Notes: generated by a model from the sequence alone, not told the origin. A stretch of 64,000 nucleotides of DNA from Arion vulgaris (GCA_020796225.1 CM036758.1:33525342-33589341), one strand, 5' to 3'; positions 44,681 to 56,563 are shown, numbered from the stretch's first letter. Translations and numbers: made by a program.

Positions 44681-46200
44681 CGAAATTTATTGTTGACACT
44701 AACCGTCACGTTCACTCAGCGCCATATCTAAACCGGAAGTCCATGCGTTATGATTCCTCTCCTTCTTTCCCAATACCTATGTGCACGTTTCATTCCAAAT
44801 ATTTTTTGCTTGCTGCCAGCATTCTTCCGCATTCACCTCATCTTCTAGCTGCCGTAAAACCTCATACTTATTAGAGACTGTGACCAGAAACTGTTCCTTT
44901 GTTTCTTGACTTCTGAGGTATCCTACATTATATTGGTGTCTATGTTCATGGGATGTTATATATCGTTTAAGCTTCAGTTTAATTTTACATATCAGCAAAT
45001 GGTGATCCGAATCTACATCTGACCCCTTAGAACCCTTACATCTTGTAGAGGTGATCTTAATTTCTTATTTATGCATATCTGGACAATTTGATTTTCTGTT
45101 CTGTGATCTGGTGATACCCAGGTTGCTTTATGTATTCTTTTATGTGGAAAGACACTTCCACTAATGACGTATTGATTCGCTGCACATAAATTGGTGAACA
45201 GTTCTCCATTTTCGTTCATTATCCCTAGTCCGTGTTTCCCCATGATCTCCTCGTAGCCTATGTTGTCCGAACCTATTTTGGCATTGAGGTCACCCATCAG
45301 AATTTTGATGTTGCTATTTCTCTGATTACCTATAGTATTTTGAAGCTGTATGTAAAATTCCTCTTTAACCTTTTCCTCTTTATCGTTGGTAGGTGCATAA
45401 CACTGGGTCACATTCAAGAATACTTTCTTTTTGATGGTTCTGAATATTGCTGTGATTATCCTAGAATGCGTTGCCTGTGAACAGTTACCAACAACACTAG
45501 AAAAAACAGTCACCAACATCAGCATAAGAAAAAAAATTGGCACAGAACCTTGCTTGAATTACATTGAGAAACAAAGAATGAAGTGGTTTGGCCACTTAAT
45601 AAGAATGCATCCATACTCCACAGTATACAGAGTCTTCTACAACAGAACACCGGGAAGGAAGGCAGAGGAAGACCACGACAAAGATGGTTAGGTGGCATAG
45701 CAGAATCCTGTGAAAGGGCAAAAATAACAATCACCCAAGCCACCAGAACAGCGCAAGACAAAAACAGAAAACTGCGACACTGGGCAACAACTTGGTAGCA
45801 GAGTGACGACAAAAAAAAGAAGAAGATCCTAGGACTCACTGCTTCCCATTTTATTAGTGCATTCTCCGCTTCTTTAGATAGCATGAAAGCCACACCTTCA
45901 CTATGAGGGGCATTTTCTTCCATGTGGCCTGAGAACAGAATTGTTTCTACTGCGTTTAGACTGCTTGCCTGCATCATTCCATCTAGTTTCACATAAACCC
46001 AAGATGCCAATCCCGTAGTATTTCATCTCATTTTCATCCTGTGCTGTCTTTTCCATTTCATACATACTTCTAACATTGCAGGTGCCAATTCTGGAGCTTT
46101 TCCTATGTTAAAGGAAGATAATCTGCGGTGTAGACTCCTTGCGGCTTTCTCTGGATCGCTTCATACCTCTTCTAGAAGAGCTTCCTTTCCTCTTGGTCGG
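44680..46200 (-). mobile_element. RTE-like LINE endonuclease part, interrupted
   Basis: Minus strand from about 46110: YYGIGILGLCETRWNDAGKQ, HSEGVAFMLSKEAENALIKW and EAVSPRI, a break at 45825-45465, then RIITAIFRTIKKKVFLNVTQ, QCYAPTNDKEEKVKEEFY, ILMGDLNAKIGSDN, NGELFTNLCAANQYVISGSV, THK-type HKATWVSPDHRTENQIVQIC and ends in the linker near 44780. GDLNAK and the CYAPTND box mark the APE fold. The RT is absent. The interruption is a separate plus-strand insertion. Confidence 0.85.
45465..45825 (+). mobile_element. 5'-truncated RTE-like LINE inserted in the endonuclease above
   Basis: 361 bp: MRCL-like start atgcgttgcctgtg, KKIGTEPCLNYIEKQRMKWF, GHLIRMHPYSTVYRVFYNRT, RARTAQDKNRKLRHWATTW in broken frames, and tail aaaaaaaagaagaag. 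atcctag at 45458-45464 and 45826-45832 is the target-site duplication. It is very close to 47445-47800. Confidence 0.9.
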
Positions 46201-46249
46201 CACAGTTATTATTGTATTTTTATGTGACTTGTTCATGGTTGGTTGGTTG

Positions 46250-47800
46250 GTTGGAGTTACTCAATGGAGAAAATGAACAGAACATTGAAGACAAAGGAAA
46301 TAAGATAAAGGACACACTATTGGGGGCAGCAAAAAATAGCACTGAAATAAAGTCGAAAGACAGAAAACTCTGGATAAGTGATGACACCTGGAAATGTATT
46401 CAAGAAAGAAGAAAGATGAAACTAGCGATATTCAATACTAAGGATGAAACAGATGAAATCTAAGCTAAAGAGGAATATAGACTAAAAGATAAGAAGTGAA
46501 AAGAGCGGCTAGAAGAGACAAAAGAGAATATTTCAATCGACTGACTGAAGAATGGGAAAAGGCAGCTAATACTGGAAACAGTAAAATGCTACACAATACA
46601 CTAAAACAACTTAATTGAACTTTTGTTTCATAGGGTGGCCCAATCAAGAGTAAAGATGGTAAAGTACTAACATCAGATACAGAACAGAAGAAAAGATGGG
46701 CATGACATTTTGAAGAAATCCTAAATATACCTGATCCACCATTACTATTCAAATTGACGAAGAGGCAAGAAACAACTCCCTACCAATTAATTAAGAAAGG
46801 ATAAATGTAGCTGAGGTCAAGGAGGCAATCCGTTCCTTAATAAACAATAAGGCAGCGGGTAACGACAACATTACTGCAGAAATGCTCAAAGCAGCTGATG
46901 ATACAACTATTAGCCATGTGCAAGAACTATTTAATAAAGTATGGGAAGAATATGCATATATGGATAAAATAACTCAAGAGTCAAATTCAGATAATGATGA
47001 AATAAATGAACTGTTGTTTGCAGATGATCAGTGCCTGATACATCAAAATGAACAAGATCTACAACATCATATTGACACCTTGAACAAAAATTGTATAAAA
47101 CATGACATGAAAATCAACAACACTAAAACAGAAATAATGAATATGGGAAGAAAACATAATAATCTAGACATCCATGTCAATGGCACTAAAATAAACTAAG
47201 GGAAAGAATTCAAATACTTAGGAAGCATATTCACAGAAGACGGAAAACTGGATAGAGAGATAGAGGCTAGAGTACAAAAGCAAATGCTGTAACCTACCAG
47301 CTAGCCCCATTGTTAAGGCACCCAAAAATTTCACAGGCAGCTAAGCAACAGAAGATCAACAGCATTTTTATACCTACTTTGTGTTACCAGAGCCAAACAT
47401 GGACATTGAGCAAAGCGCAGTCACAAAAATAACTACATGTGAAATGCGTTGCCTGCGAAAAGTTACCAACAACACAAGAAAAGGCAGAATCACCAACATC
47501 AGCATAAGAAAAAAGTTGGCACAAAACCGTGCTTGAATTACATAGATAAACAAAGAATGAAGTGGTTTGGCCACTTAATAAGAATGCATCCAAATTCCAC
47601 AATATACAGAGTCTTCTACAACAGAACATCGGGAAAGAAGGCAAGAGGAAGACCACGGAAAAGATGGTTAGATGGCGTAGCAGAATCCTGTGAAAGAGCA
47701 AAGATAACAATCACACAAGCCACCAGAACAGCGCAAGACAAAAACAGAAAACCACGACACTGGGCAACAACCCGGTAGCAGTGTGACGACAAAAGAAGAA
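46250..47800 (+). mobile_element. RTE-like LINE with the RT core deleted
   Basis: Starts in the endonuclease-RT linker (LLNGENEQNIEDKGNKIKDT, DRKLWISDDTWKCIQERRK, 46255-46460). It continues as EVKEAIRSLINNKAAGNDNI and AEMLKAADDTTISHVQELFN (46810-46935), then jumps at about 46950 to YAYMDKITQESNSDNDEINE and LLFADDQCLIHQNEQDLQHH (47010-47070). Palm motifs between fingers and FADD are missing. The thumb (FKYLGSIFTEDGKLDREIEA) and C-terminus (KKVGTKPCLNYIDKQRMKWF, GKKARGRPRKRWLDGVAESC) follow, with a gaagaagaag tail at 47790. Stops and frameshifts throughout. Confidence 0.85.
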
Positions 47801-47805
47801 GAAGA

Positions 47806-49190
47806 AGATGGGAAGAAGAAACTGTCCCAGATCAATGGAAGAAGGGAATAATTGTTAAGATCCCCAAAAAGGTGATCTCAAAGATTGCAACAACTGGAGA
47901 GGGATCACCTATTATCAGTAATGACCAAGACATTCTGCAAAATCATTCTTAATAGAATCAAAGAAGCAGTGGACACAACCCTGAGAGAAGAACAAGCTGG
48001 TTTTAGACCTGGGAGAAGCTGCTTAGACCAAATAATTACCCTAAGACTAATTTTGGAGGAACATATTGAGAAGCAACAACCACTCTTACTAAATTTCATC
48101 GATTTTAATAAAGCCTTTGATAGTCTACACAGAATCTCTCTGTGGAATATTTTGAGATGCTATGGAATACCAGACAAAATAATAAACATTATCAAAAGCC
48201 TCTATTATGGTTTACAGTGTGCAGTTCGCACTGATGGTGGAAACAGCAACTGGTTTATGGTTGAAACCGGAGCAAAGCAAGGCTGTATTCTATCTCCGCT
48301 ATTGTTTGGAATGGCCATTGACTGGGTGATGCGAAAATGTTGCAGGAGCGAAACTGGCATCGATTGGGTAGAAAAAGTCAACTAGAAGATTTGGATTTTG
48401 CAGATGATATTGCCTTGTTAAGTAGACACAACCAAGATATGCAAAGAAAAATAGACAACTTGTCATCTATAGCATCAAAAGTTGGACTGCAGATAAGCTA
48501 TGAAAAACAAATATAATGAAGACACCTATGGCAAGTAATGCAGATATCACACTGGAATCTAAAATGATAAAATAACAGAGCAGTTCACCTATTTAGGTAG
48601 CAATTTTGATTGCACAGGAAATGTTAAAAAGAAATTATGATACGAATTGGCAAAGTGACATCAGCTTTTTTTAAAAGTCTAAATAAAATATGGAACTGCA
48701 AGTTATATAGTATTAAAACTAAATTACGAATTTTCAATTCAAATGTATCAATCCTAACATATGCCAACGAGAGTTGGAAAATGACTAAAGATATAGAAAG
48801 CAAATTGAATGCATTTGAAAATAGATGTCTGCGAAAAATAATGAATATAAAATGGAACGAATTCAGGAGAAGTGATGAAATCAGAGACATGTCTGGTCAA
48901 CCACTAGTGACAACTGTTATAAGAAAGAGAAGATGGAGATATGTTGGGCACACCTTGAGGAGAAATGATCAACGAATATCAAAGCAGGCATTGAAGTGGG
49001 ATGCAAAGGGTTCAAGAAAGAGAGGTCGACCTAAAGAGACCTTGAAACGAACTTTGCTGAGAGAGGCAGGAAATATCGGTCTCAGTTCCATGGAGGAGAT
49101 TGAGCGAGTTGCCCAGGATAGAGCGGTATGGAGAAATTACTTGCAGGCCCTATGTAACGTATAACGGTACTAGAGAAATTATTATTATTG
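47806..49190 (+). mobile_element. LINE RT and C-terminus (family also at 2181 and 54360), 5'-truncated
   Basis: RT from WEEETVPDQWKKGIIVKIP: LREEQAGFRPGRSCLDQIIT, LLNFIDFNKAFDSLHRISLW, GAKQGCILSPLLFGMAIDWV, then after a frameshift near 48385 LEDLDFADDIALLSRHNQDM and KVGLQISYEKQI. The C-terminal frame 48637-49164 is open for 175 codons: IRIGKVTSAFFKSLNKIWNC, LTYANESWKMTKDIESKLNA, RKRRWRYVGHTLRRNDQRIS and GRPKETLKRTLLREAG. 3' end gtataacggtactagagaaattattatt. The FADD box is present but the frame is broken. Confidence 0.9.
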
Positions 49191-49483
49191 TTAAAATGTG
49201 TATCTACGCACCATCAATCCATTCTCTAATCCTGTTTTGCTTTTTTAGCGTCAGGTCGAAAAAAGAGACACATGGAGCGAGCCTCTCTATATGCCTTGCT
49301 TTTCTTTTCTCCAGTCCTGATTTGCCTCACATCTTCAGGGTAAGAAGAGATTTATAGAACGGGTTTTTGTATGCGCTTCAAAAACAGTGTCTTTTGACGC
49401 TTCTGTTATCTCTGAGATCCATCTTTTGCGTGGCCGACCTTTTGCTTTGCATCCACTGTATTCCTTCTCTCTCGTGATCATGG
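49191..49483 (-). mobile_element. LINE C-terminal fragment
   Basis: Minus strand: SGCKAKGRPRKRWISEITEA and SKDTVFEAHTKT, a C-terminal LINE tail wedged between two larger copies. Only about 100 codons, frame-broken. Confidence 0.65.
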
Positions 49484-51700
49484 CCTAGACTGATGAACCA
49501 ACTTTTATCATGAATTTACCGTAATTTTGAGGGACTCAGTACCTCCGTACAGCTTCTCGCAAAGCTCTGTGTTTAGGGACCAGGTTTATTTTTTTATACC
49601 TGTTATCAGTTGACAATCTTGCAGTACATGCTCTGCCGTCATGTCTGCCTTTTTGCAGGGGCACAGACTAGTTGTGCCAATTTTAAATTTGTGAAACATG
49701 AGAGCGCGGAGCTTGTTGTGACCAGTACGGAAGCGAAGGATGGCAACTTGTTCCCTACGAGTAAGACCATAATATCCGTCGCTGTTGTTATACTGAGGAT
49801 GGTCTTTTGACTATTTGTCTTTATAGTGCCAGCCGATGGGTGTTCTGGCTTCCTCATAACCGAGGTCAGTCTGATAACCTGATCTCGAGATCAGTCTGAG
49901 GTAGTCGACCGCCTTCTTTAGCTAGTTTGTCGGCGTGTTCAATTCCCCCTTATGTTGCAGTGTGATGGTATCAACTGACTCCACTATTCCACCCCCGCCA
50001 TCGCTGATTGCGTTCTTTGCCGATCCATCAGTATACACGTGTATCCACTCACTTTCAGGGTACTCGGCTGCTATGTGTTTTTCTGTGACTTTTCTTTCGC
50101 AGATATTTTGTTGCCCTTTTTTAGTATTCCTGGGATTGATTCCCTTAGTTCCGGCATTTTGGTTTTCCATGGCAGGCACTTATCGGTTGCCGGGATTGAT
50201 TTGACTTTGCAGTTTGCTAGGACCAGATTGTCTGCGGTCAGTGCTTTGGCGTTTATTTTGCGAAGCTGGCCCTATGTATCCTGCCCCTTCCGAATGCGTT
50301 CATTCTTTCGTACATAGGGTGGGAATCGAGCCGTTTAAGTTTTTCTGCTAACACGAAGACTTTTCTTTCCCTTCGCTCTGCCATTGGTTGGATGCCTGTG
50401 ATTGTTTCCATTGCCTTGATGGGCGTGGACTTCATGGCTCCTGCGATAATGCGTATTGCACGGTTCTGACTATTGCCCACTTTGGCGAATTGCTTGTTGG
50501 ATGCATTACTCCACCTCTGCAATGCCGTACTCCAGGACCGGTCGCACTCTTCCAGAGTAGAGTGTTTTGAGGACTCTGGTGTTTGCTCCCACGTGGAGCC
50601 TGCGAGTTTGCACATCATCGTGAGCCTGTGTCTCGCTTTTGCCGTAGCATTTTCAATTTGAGCGCACCAAGTCAGTTCTCGATCGAGTGTGACTCCAAGA
50701 TACGTTGGGGTCTTGCTTTCTGGAAGATCTTATCCATTGACTTTAAGCTTAATTTTGTGCTCCTGGTTGTTCTGGGAGAACACAGTATAGGTTGTCTTAG
50801 AAGCGTTTATCTTCATATTCCTCTTTTTTGACCACACTTCCAAGTTATTTAGCGTATCCTGCAATCGATTTATTGCTATGGACATTGACTCTTCCCTCAC
50901 CCATATTGCCAGGTCGTCGGCATACATGGCATAATTTATTCGCTTTGGTAGGCATGTTGCTATGTCATTGACAAAGATTAGAAAGAGAATTGGTGAGAGC
51001 ACTCCTCCTTGGGGGACTCCTTACTCTAATGTGGCTTTCATGCTAGTGTACCCCTGAACTTGAACCATTGCTGTTCTCTTCTCTATGTATCTATCAAGCA
51101 ATTTGTACATTCTTCCCTTTATACCGAGGTTGAGGAGTTTTAGTTTTAGCCGTTCTTTCCAAACTGTGTCAAACGCCTTCTCCATGTCAATCAAAACTGC
51201 CAGTGTCTGTTTCTTTTCTTGGAAACCATCCTCGATTTCCTGGGCAATATAGGTTACTTGATCTTCGGAAGATCGGTGCTTCCGAAAGCCTCCCTGTTGT
51301 GCCATGAGAAGCCCTTTGCTTTCCAAGTGCCAAGATAACCGTTTGTTCACCATGCGTTCCATGAGTTTGCCCGTGCAGCTTAGGAGGCTTATTGGTCTGT
51401 AACTCGCCGGGTCGAGTTAATTTTTGCCAGGTTTTAGGATGGGCACCATGATCACTTCCTTCCATTCTCGTGGTACTATGCCTGTCCTATACGACATGCT
51501 GAGGACGACCAGTAGCGCTGTCTTTGCTCTAGTACTTTTTCTTTTGTTATGCTTACTCTGCTGACCAGCATATATTTGCATTAGAATGTTTGCGGCTTCC
51601 CTTTCTGAGGACATCTTTTTGTCTTGTTCAAGGACTATTGGGGGTCGGCTGGTGTTTTCGTCCTCTGTATTAGAGTAACATTGATCATTGGTGCTCACTG
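49484..51700 (-). mobile_element. I/Nimb-like LINE, minus strand: RT to 3' end
   Basis: Same family as 183-1915. Minus strand: linker SSEREAANILMQIYAGQQSK (51630), REWKEVIMVPILKPGKN, RPISLLSCTGKLMERMVNKR-type finger, QQGGFRKHRSSEDQVTYIAQ, LIDMEKAFDTVWKERLKLKL, LSPILFLIFVNDIATCLPKR and the intact box YADDLAIWVREES (about 50895-50935). Then TYLGVTLDRELTW-like thumb, VGNSQNRAIRIIAGAMKSTP, and the RNase H start WIHVYTDGSAKNAISDGGGG (50045-49985). Most of the RNase H core is deleted after GGGI (about 49975), and C-terminal pieces run to 49484. Several frameshifts, and ORF1 and endonuclease are absent. Confidence 0.9.
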
Positions 51701-52300
51701 TCTGTTGGTAGCCTGCTGATGTGGCCGAACCATTTAATTTGATTGTTTCTTGATAAAGTTCAGTACTGATGGTGTGTCCACTATTTTCCTGAAGTCTACA
51801 TTTCTAGATCGGTTTCTTATTGTTACTCCCACCATTCTGTGTAGACACTTCATCTCTGTCGTGACTAGTTGTCTTCTGTCATTTAATGTCAGCGTTCAGG
51901 TCTGGCACTGGTAGCATAATGTAGGGAGAAATATTGGGTTGAACAATGCTCTTTTTGTGTTCATGGTGACATGTTTGCATTTTAACATTGGTGCCATTTA
52001 TCCTGGTGTATGATTTGCTTTATTGCATCTATGTTGGATTTTGTTAGTTATTCTTACGTTTGCTGAAAAATGCTCAAAAGGTAAGTAAAGCCTTTAACTT
52101 ATTTTAGTGTGCGTTTGTCGATGAAGATATTGGTAGTGTTTTCCTCTCTAGCGAATGTCATTACTTCAGTTTTGTCGATGTTTATTCTCATATTGTATTG
52201 CTAACTGGAGTCTGTTAATATGTTGTTGTAGCTCTTCCTCTGTTGTTGATATGATTATCTGGTCGTCTGCAAAAATAATTCGTTAAGACGTCCCCAAGGT
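51701..52300 (-). mobile_element. RTE-like LINE RT fragment
   Basis: Minus strand from about 52295: IIFADDQIIISTTEEELQQH, MRINIDKTEVMTFAREENTT, FTYLFEHFSANVRITNKIQH, KRALFNPIFLPTLCYQCQT and TTEMKCLHRMVGVTIRNRSR. FADD plus thumb, no C-terminus. Similar to 47010-47450. Frame-broken. Confidence 0.8.
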
Positions 52301-52315
52301 TGTTCTCTTCACTAG

Positions 52316-52447
52316 TGTTAGCAATCTGACAGATTTGATCGATATATGTGATGCGCACCATCAGTACATGCGCAAATCTTTTTTATATAAAATAAACCAT
52401 CAATCAATGCCCACCGTCGTAGGCGATCATGTCTCTCCACATCTCTA

Positions 52448-52478
<31 letters not shown>

Positions 52479-52620
52479 CGATACTGTTAATCAGTTCTGA
52501 AGTTGATCTTTTTTTGAACCACGATTTCAGACCATCCTCCATCTTCGTCCTCTGTCTTGCACGATCTCTCCTTACCTGAATTTTACCTGTTGTAACCATG
52601 TTTTAAGTATTCTTTTCGCA
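52316..52620 (-). mobile_element. LINE C-terminal fragment
   Basis: MVTTGKIQVRRDRARQRTKM, EDGLKSWFKKRSTSELINS, then low-complexity EREIERDRD from a ctctctat run. Related to the fragment at 10540-10868 (VTTGKIEG). 5'-truncated. Confidence 0.7.
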
Positions 52621-52739
52621 TTATACGACAGAAGAACCTTGATTGTTTTATTCTTATTCTTTTGATAAGTTTTCTTTGTGTGCGGGTCTGATTTAAAACC
52701 TCATTATTTGTTATCTGCGTTGTCCATTGAATTTTCAGC

Positions 52740-52990
52740 ATTCTTCTGTAAAACCATATCTGTGGCTTCTAATGATCTTCTCGGAGTCACATGTGCAATC
52801 ACAGAGACCAGGGTCAGTGAGCTGGCACTAACCAAGACCCTACCCTACCTCCTCATGGTGACCCTGGAAACAGACAACGGCTCCGTCTTGCTGAGTGAGT
52901 GGGGATCGAGGGAAAGCTGTTCTGGTATAAGTAATGGTGCAAGCGCAGTTACGTTTTATGAGATCTACTAGCAACACAGACGAGCAGAAT
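52740..52990 (-). repeat. Unclassified dispersed repeat, inverted partner of 38850-39040
   Basis: Plus-strand phrases accagggtcagtga, ggcactaaccaagaccct and gtgaccctggaaacagacaa match the reverse complement of 38930-39030. The flanks differ. No coding match recognised. Confidence 0.75.
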
Positions 52991-53109
52991 CCCAGAGTGG
53001 ATGCATCTGCACGCCTCTCCTGTAAGAATTATCAAGATATTAGTCGTCTGTAGGCATATACTCACGTCCCACTGAGACAATGGTCGCGCCTTCATCTTCT
53101 TCTTCTTCT

Positions 53110-53400
53110 TTGCATTCGCTATTTTGATGATTTTAACGTTAGATGCGTTCTTATGATGAAGTCGACTGTTGTCTGAAGCTCATCTCTGGTGCCATGTAGT
53201 TTTGAATGTAGTGTTGTGATGTAGGGCCAGCACTTATTTCTAGGGAGATCATACAGGGGACAGTCTTGCCGGACATGTTCTGTGGTTTGAGCAGCGTTGT
53301 CACAGGGGCACAGAGGGGATGGGGACAATCGTAGCCTGTGTAGGTGTTTGTTCAGTCTGTTATGACCAATCCTGAGTCGGAAGATGATGGTCTGTTTTTG
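53110..53400 (-). mobile_element. I-like LINE C-terminus
   Basis: Minus strand: TIIFRLRIGHNRLNKHLHRL, then SPLCPCDNAAQTTEHVRQDC with its C-C-H-C spacing, LYDLPRNKCWPYITTLHSKL, the stop, and a cttcttctt run at 53096. Equivalent to 19840-20040 of the plus element. Confidence 0.85.
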
Positions 53401-53969
53401 TATGTCAAGTGTGTGGTAGTCATCGTTGGAAAGTTTAGATTCGAAAGGAGAGATAATTTTTGAGTTATTAAAGAGGAGATATTTATTTTATTTGGAAAAA
53501 TTGATAATTTTTTGGGGAAAATTTTATTTTTAATAGGAAAATATAAAAACACTTAGATTTTTTTTTTGGTTTGTTGATATTTTTCTTTGTTTACCATAAT
53601 CTATATTTAGATATGACGTAATATTTTAAAATGTATATTGACTTCTCGTGTGCTTGTCTGTGGTCGTTCTTTGTGTTCTATTTGTATCAATGATGAAGTT
53701 ATTTTAAAAGTGGAGTATATTTTGTGTGTATGAGTGTGTAAGAGTGGTTATATTGTAAGGTAGATATATAGAAAGGGAGAGGGGGTGGTAAAGGGAGGGT
53801 TTCGGTATGTTAAAGTTTTTGATAGTATTCACTTATAAGAGACAGTGTGTGTATGTGTGTGTGCTTGTGTGTGTGTGTGTGTTTAGATAAAAATATAAAA
53901 GCTATTCTTAGCTCTGCTAACACAAGCTATTTATTCTAGAATACAAATATTTGTATATATAGAAAGATA
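53401..53969. other. No gene; AT-rich and GT-rich
   Basis: Low-complexity AT-rich sequence with a (tg)n run at 53848-53882. No feature recognised. Confidence 0.6.
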
Positions 53970-54180
53970 TATACATACATATATATAAAACATATATACA
54001 TACATATATATAAAACATATATACATACATATATATAAAACATATATACATACATATATATAAAACATATATACATACATATATATAAAACATATATACA
54101 TACATATATATAAAACATATATACATACATATATATAAAACATATATACACACATATATATAAAACATATATACATTTAT
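53970..54180. repeat. 25-bp TA-rich minisatellite, about 8 copies
   Basis: Unit acatacatatatataaaaca + tatat, 25 bp, nearly perfect. Open frames across it are artefacts. Confidence 0.95.
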
Positions 54181-54359
54181 ATATAAATAACAAACATATT
54201 TAGCGTAATATACACTTTTTTTAAAATTGAAATTGATATCTATCTATACATATATAAGAATGAGTTGAATGCAATTGTATGTCTGTCCCAATTGTTTGAA
54301 GATATCTGGACATCCTACGAACTTGAAATTTGGCAAGAGGGTTGCTTTAATACATAATA
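54181..54359. other. No gene seen
   Basis: AT-rich spacer. Confidence 0.5.
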
Positions 54360-55315
54360 ATTCCTCCCGTACCGTTATACGTTACATAGGGCCTGCAAGT
54401 AATTTCTCCATACCGCTCTATCCTGGGTAACTCGCTCAATCTCCTCCATGGAACTGAGACCGAGATTTCCTGCCTCTCTCAGCAAAGTTCGCTTCAGGGT
54501 CTCCTTAGGTTGACCTCTCTTTCTTGAACCCTTTGCATCCCACTTCAATGCCTGCTTTGATATTCGTTGATCATTTCTCCTCAAGGTGTGCCGAACATAT
54601 CTCCATCTTCTCTTTCTTATAACAGTTGTCACTAGTGGTTGACCAGACATGTCTCTGATTTCATCACTTCTCCTGAATTCGTTCCATTTTATATTCATTA
54701 TTTTTCGCAGACATCTATTTTCAAATGCATTCAATTTGCTTTCTATATCTTTAGTCATTTTCCAACTCTCGCTGGCATATGTTAGGATTGATACAACATT
54801 TGAATTGAAAATTCGTAACTTAGTTTTAATACTATATAACTTGCAGTTCCATATTTTATTTAGACTTTTAAAAGCTGATGTTGCTTTGCCAATTCGTATC
54901 ATAATATCTTTTTAAACATTTCCTGTGCAATCAAAATTGCTACCCAAATAGGTGAACTGCTCTGTTATTTTTATCATTTTAGATTCCAGTGTGATATCTG
55001 CATTACTTACCATAGGTGTCTTCATTATATTTGTTTTTCATAGCTTATCTGCAGTCCAACTTTTGATGCTATAGATGACAAGTTGTCTATTTTTCTTTGC
55101 ATATCTTGGTTGCTTCTACTTAACAAGGCAATATCATCTGCAAAATCCAAATCTTCTAGTTGACTGTTTTCTACCCAATCGATGCCAGTTTCGCCCCTGC
55201 AACATTTTCGCATCACCCAGTCAATGGCCACTCCAAACAATAGCGGAGATAGAATACAGCCTTGCTTTTCTCCGGTTTGCTTTAATACATTGGAAGAGGT
55301 CATAATTATCAAACT
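54360..55315 (-). mobile_element. LINE RT end and C-terminus, 5'-truncated
   Basis: Minus-strand copy of the 47806-49190 family: GEKQGCILSPLLFGVAIDWV, LEDLDFADDIALLSRSNQDM, ISYEKQ, a frame break near 55025, then a 175-codon open frame 54902-54375 with IRIGKATSAFKSLNKIWNCK and GQPKETLKRTLLREAG, ending ALCNV. 3' end gtataacggtacgggagg. The active-site FADD is present. Close to the 47806 copy, so probably both are fairly young. Confidence 0.9.
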
Positions 55316-55439
55316 GAACTATTTGTTCCTTTCTATAACGAAATTCCAACTTAACACACATGGTTCATTCTGCGTAGAAATCGTCGTAAATGTCGATCAA
55401 TGTTTTCACGACGTTCGCTGTCACGTGATCATGTTGTTA

Positions 55440-55690
55440 CTTTCCGCTGTCGAAACGCGTAATCACAAAGTACGGTAGTTTTACATATTACAAAATCAAT
55501 GACAATACACAGCAACGTTTCTACCAACAAGTCCTTTATCAAGCAAACGATACAAGAAAGTGACATATGTCACAGCACACTGCATACAGACTTTATATAA
55601 ACAAATTATTACTTTCCGCTCAAGTCCCGGTAACATAATGCCATGATAAGATCACTATTATTCGCATTATTATTATTATAACGTTTTTTT
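55440..55690 (-). mobile_element. Penelope-like element 3' end
   Basis: The reverse complement matches 7470-7570: gcttgataaagg.cttgttggt.gaaacgttgctgt, attgtcattg, gtaaaactac.gtactttgt. No coding part is left. Confidence 0.8.
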
Positions 55691-55714
55691 AAACACATTT
55701 ATTTATAAGTTTCT

Positions 55715-55800
55715 GTAGGGTAGTTGATAACGTGCCCGTCTACATTGCAGTAGACAAGGAATTCGATTGACGCTCAGGCCAGATTTCTTTTTGAAGCTCA
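55715..55800 (+). repeat. Degenerate tRNA-like SINE head
   Basis: gggtagttgataacgtgccc (A-box-like) and gaattcgattgacgc (B-box-like) about 45 bases apart, with gtctacattgcagtagac forming an anticodon-arm-like hairpin. Too degenerate to call a tRNA. Confidence 0.45.
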
Positions 55801-56106
55801 CGCTCGGTCAATTCTTTTTTTTAAACACGTCGATAAGTTAATAACTTGAATAAATTTAATTTGCCAGTTGTTTTTGAACTTTCACGGGAATTCAATTGTA
55901 TCAAGTTTTTCTTCAGAACGAGGGACAGTTTATGTGGGCTCGGAAGATCAGCAAAAAAAAAAAAGATAACAAATGTAACTTTAGAAGTGGTGAAATATTA
56001 CAACTTGATTTAAATTAAATTCAACTTTCATGGCAACGGGAATTCTTTTGCATCATGTTTCACTGGCAATCGGAATGTGCTTGTGTCGTATGTAAAGGAA
56101 AGTTGT
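55801..56106. other. Spacer left of the Polinton remnant
   Basis: Contains two diverged copies of a tcaa.tttcacgg.aattc phrase (about 55878 and 56022). No frame recognised. The upstream Polinton genes (polymerase, ATPase, protease, hexon) are not in this stretch. Confidence 0.4.
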
Positions 56107-56232
56107 AACGACGTAACATCTTCACCACACGGTTATTTGTTATTCGACCTTCGACAACAAACACCTCATCAGTTGAGGTTGAGCGGCGATATATTTCCTG
56201 ATCAGACACAAGTTGTTTACGTCCCCAAGTAA
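56107..56232 (+). pseudogene. C-terminal tail of a Polinton structural (capsid-like) protein
   Basis: A 41-codon open stretch ending at a TAA (56230-56232), 5 bp before the next start: VTSSPHGYLLFDLRQQTPHQ, LRLSGDIF and VVYVPK. From memory, a G-x-L-x-x-D-L ... hydrophobic VYVPK end directly upstream of the basic protein is seen in animal Polinton/adinto-like elements, where it ends a virion protein. The N-terminal part is lost. The assignment rests mainly on position. Confidence 0.45.
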
Positions 56233-56237
56233 AAGAC

Positions 56238-56561
56238 ATGGCCGAGACTATGAAACAATGCTACTAAATGCTGCGATTCTTAGGTAGGGCGAATTCCACC
56301 GCCGGGAAGGCTATAATGAAAACGGTTTCCCCAGACCTAGTACGAACGCTTTGCGAATGTTGTCACAACATGTCAAAAGGTAATGTCACACGTACATCGG
56401 CTTCGAGGAAACGATTGCGTCGGCATAAAAGCAGCATAAGAACAATCACCCAAAAGAAACTGTCTGTCAAAAAGCGCAAAGAGATCCTACAGCAAGGTGG
56501 CTTCTTAGGCGCCTTATTGAGTCCTATATTAAACCTTCTAAAAGGCGTCTTGCGAGGTTAA
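56238..56561 (+). pseudogene. Polinton/adinto-like basic protein with pX-type glycine-hydrophobic end
   Basis: About 107 codons from ATG 56238, with one in-frame stop at codon 10 (56265-56267); a second ATG at 56268 leaves 97 open codons. Features: LRFLGRANSTAGKAIMKTVS, two cysteine pairs LCECCHNMSKGNV, a lysine/arginine-rich middle (RKRLRRHKSS, KKLSVKKRKEIL) and the end GGFLGALLSPILNLLKGVLR. A basic, glycine-ended protein of this size next to the structural genes is a hallmark of Polinton/Maverick elements and recalls adenovirus core protein X, which condenses DNA in the virion. Role inferred by family. The next gene starts 2 bp after the stop. Confidence 0.75.
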
Positions 56562-56563
56562 CC

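Noticed and set aside
53917..54193. Tyrosine-rich open frames of 81-85 codons
   Set aside because: Artefacts of the 25-bp TA-rich minisatellite.
56238..56561. Host antimicrobial-like or histone-like basic protein
   Set aside because: Basic composition and glycine-hydrophobic end fit, but the neighbours (LLIDPRLL protein, integrase with chromodomain) make a Polinton pX-like protein far more likely.
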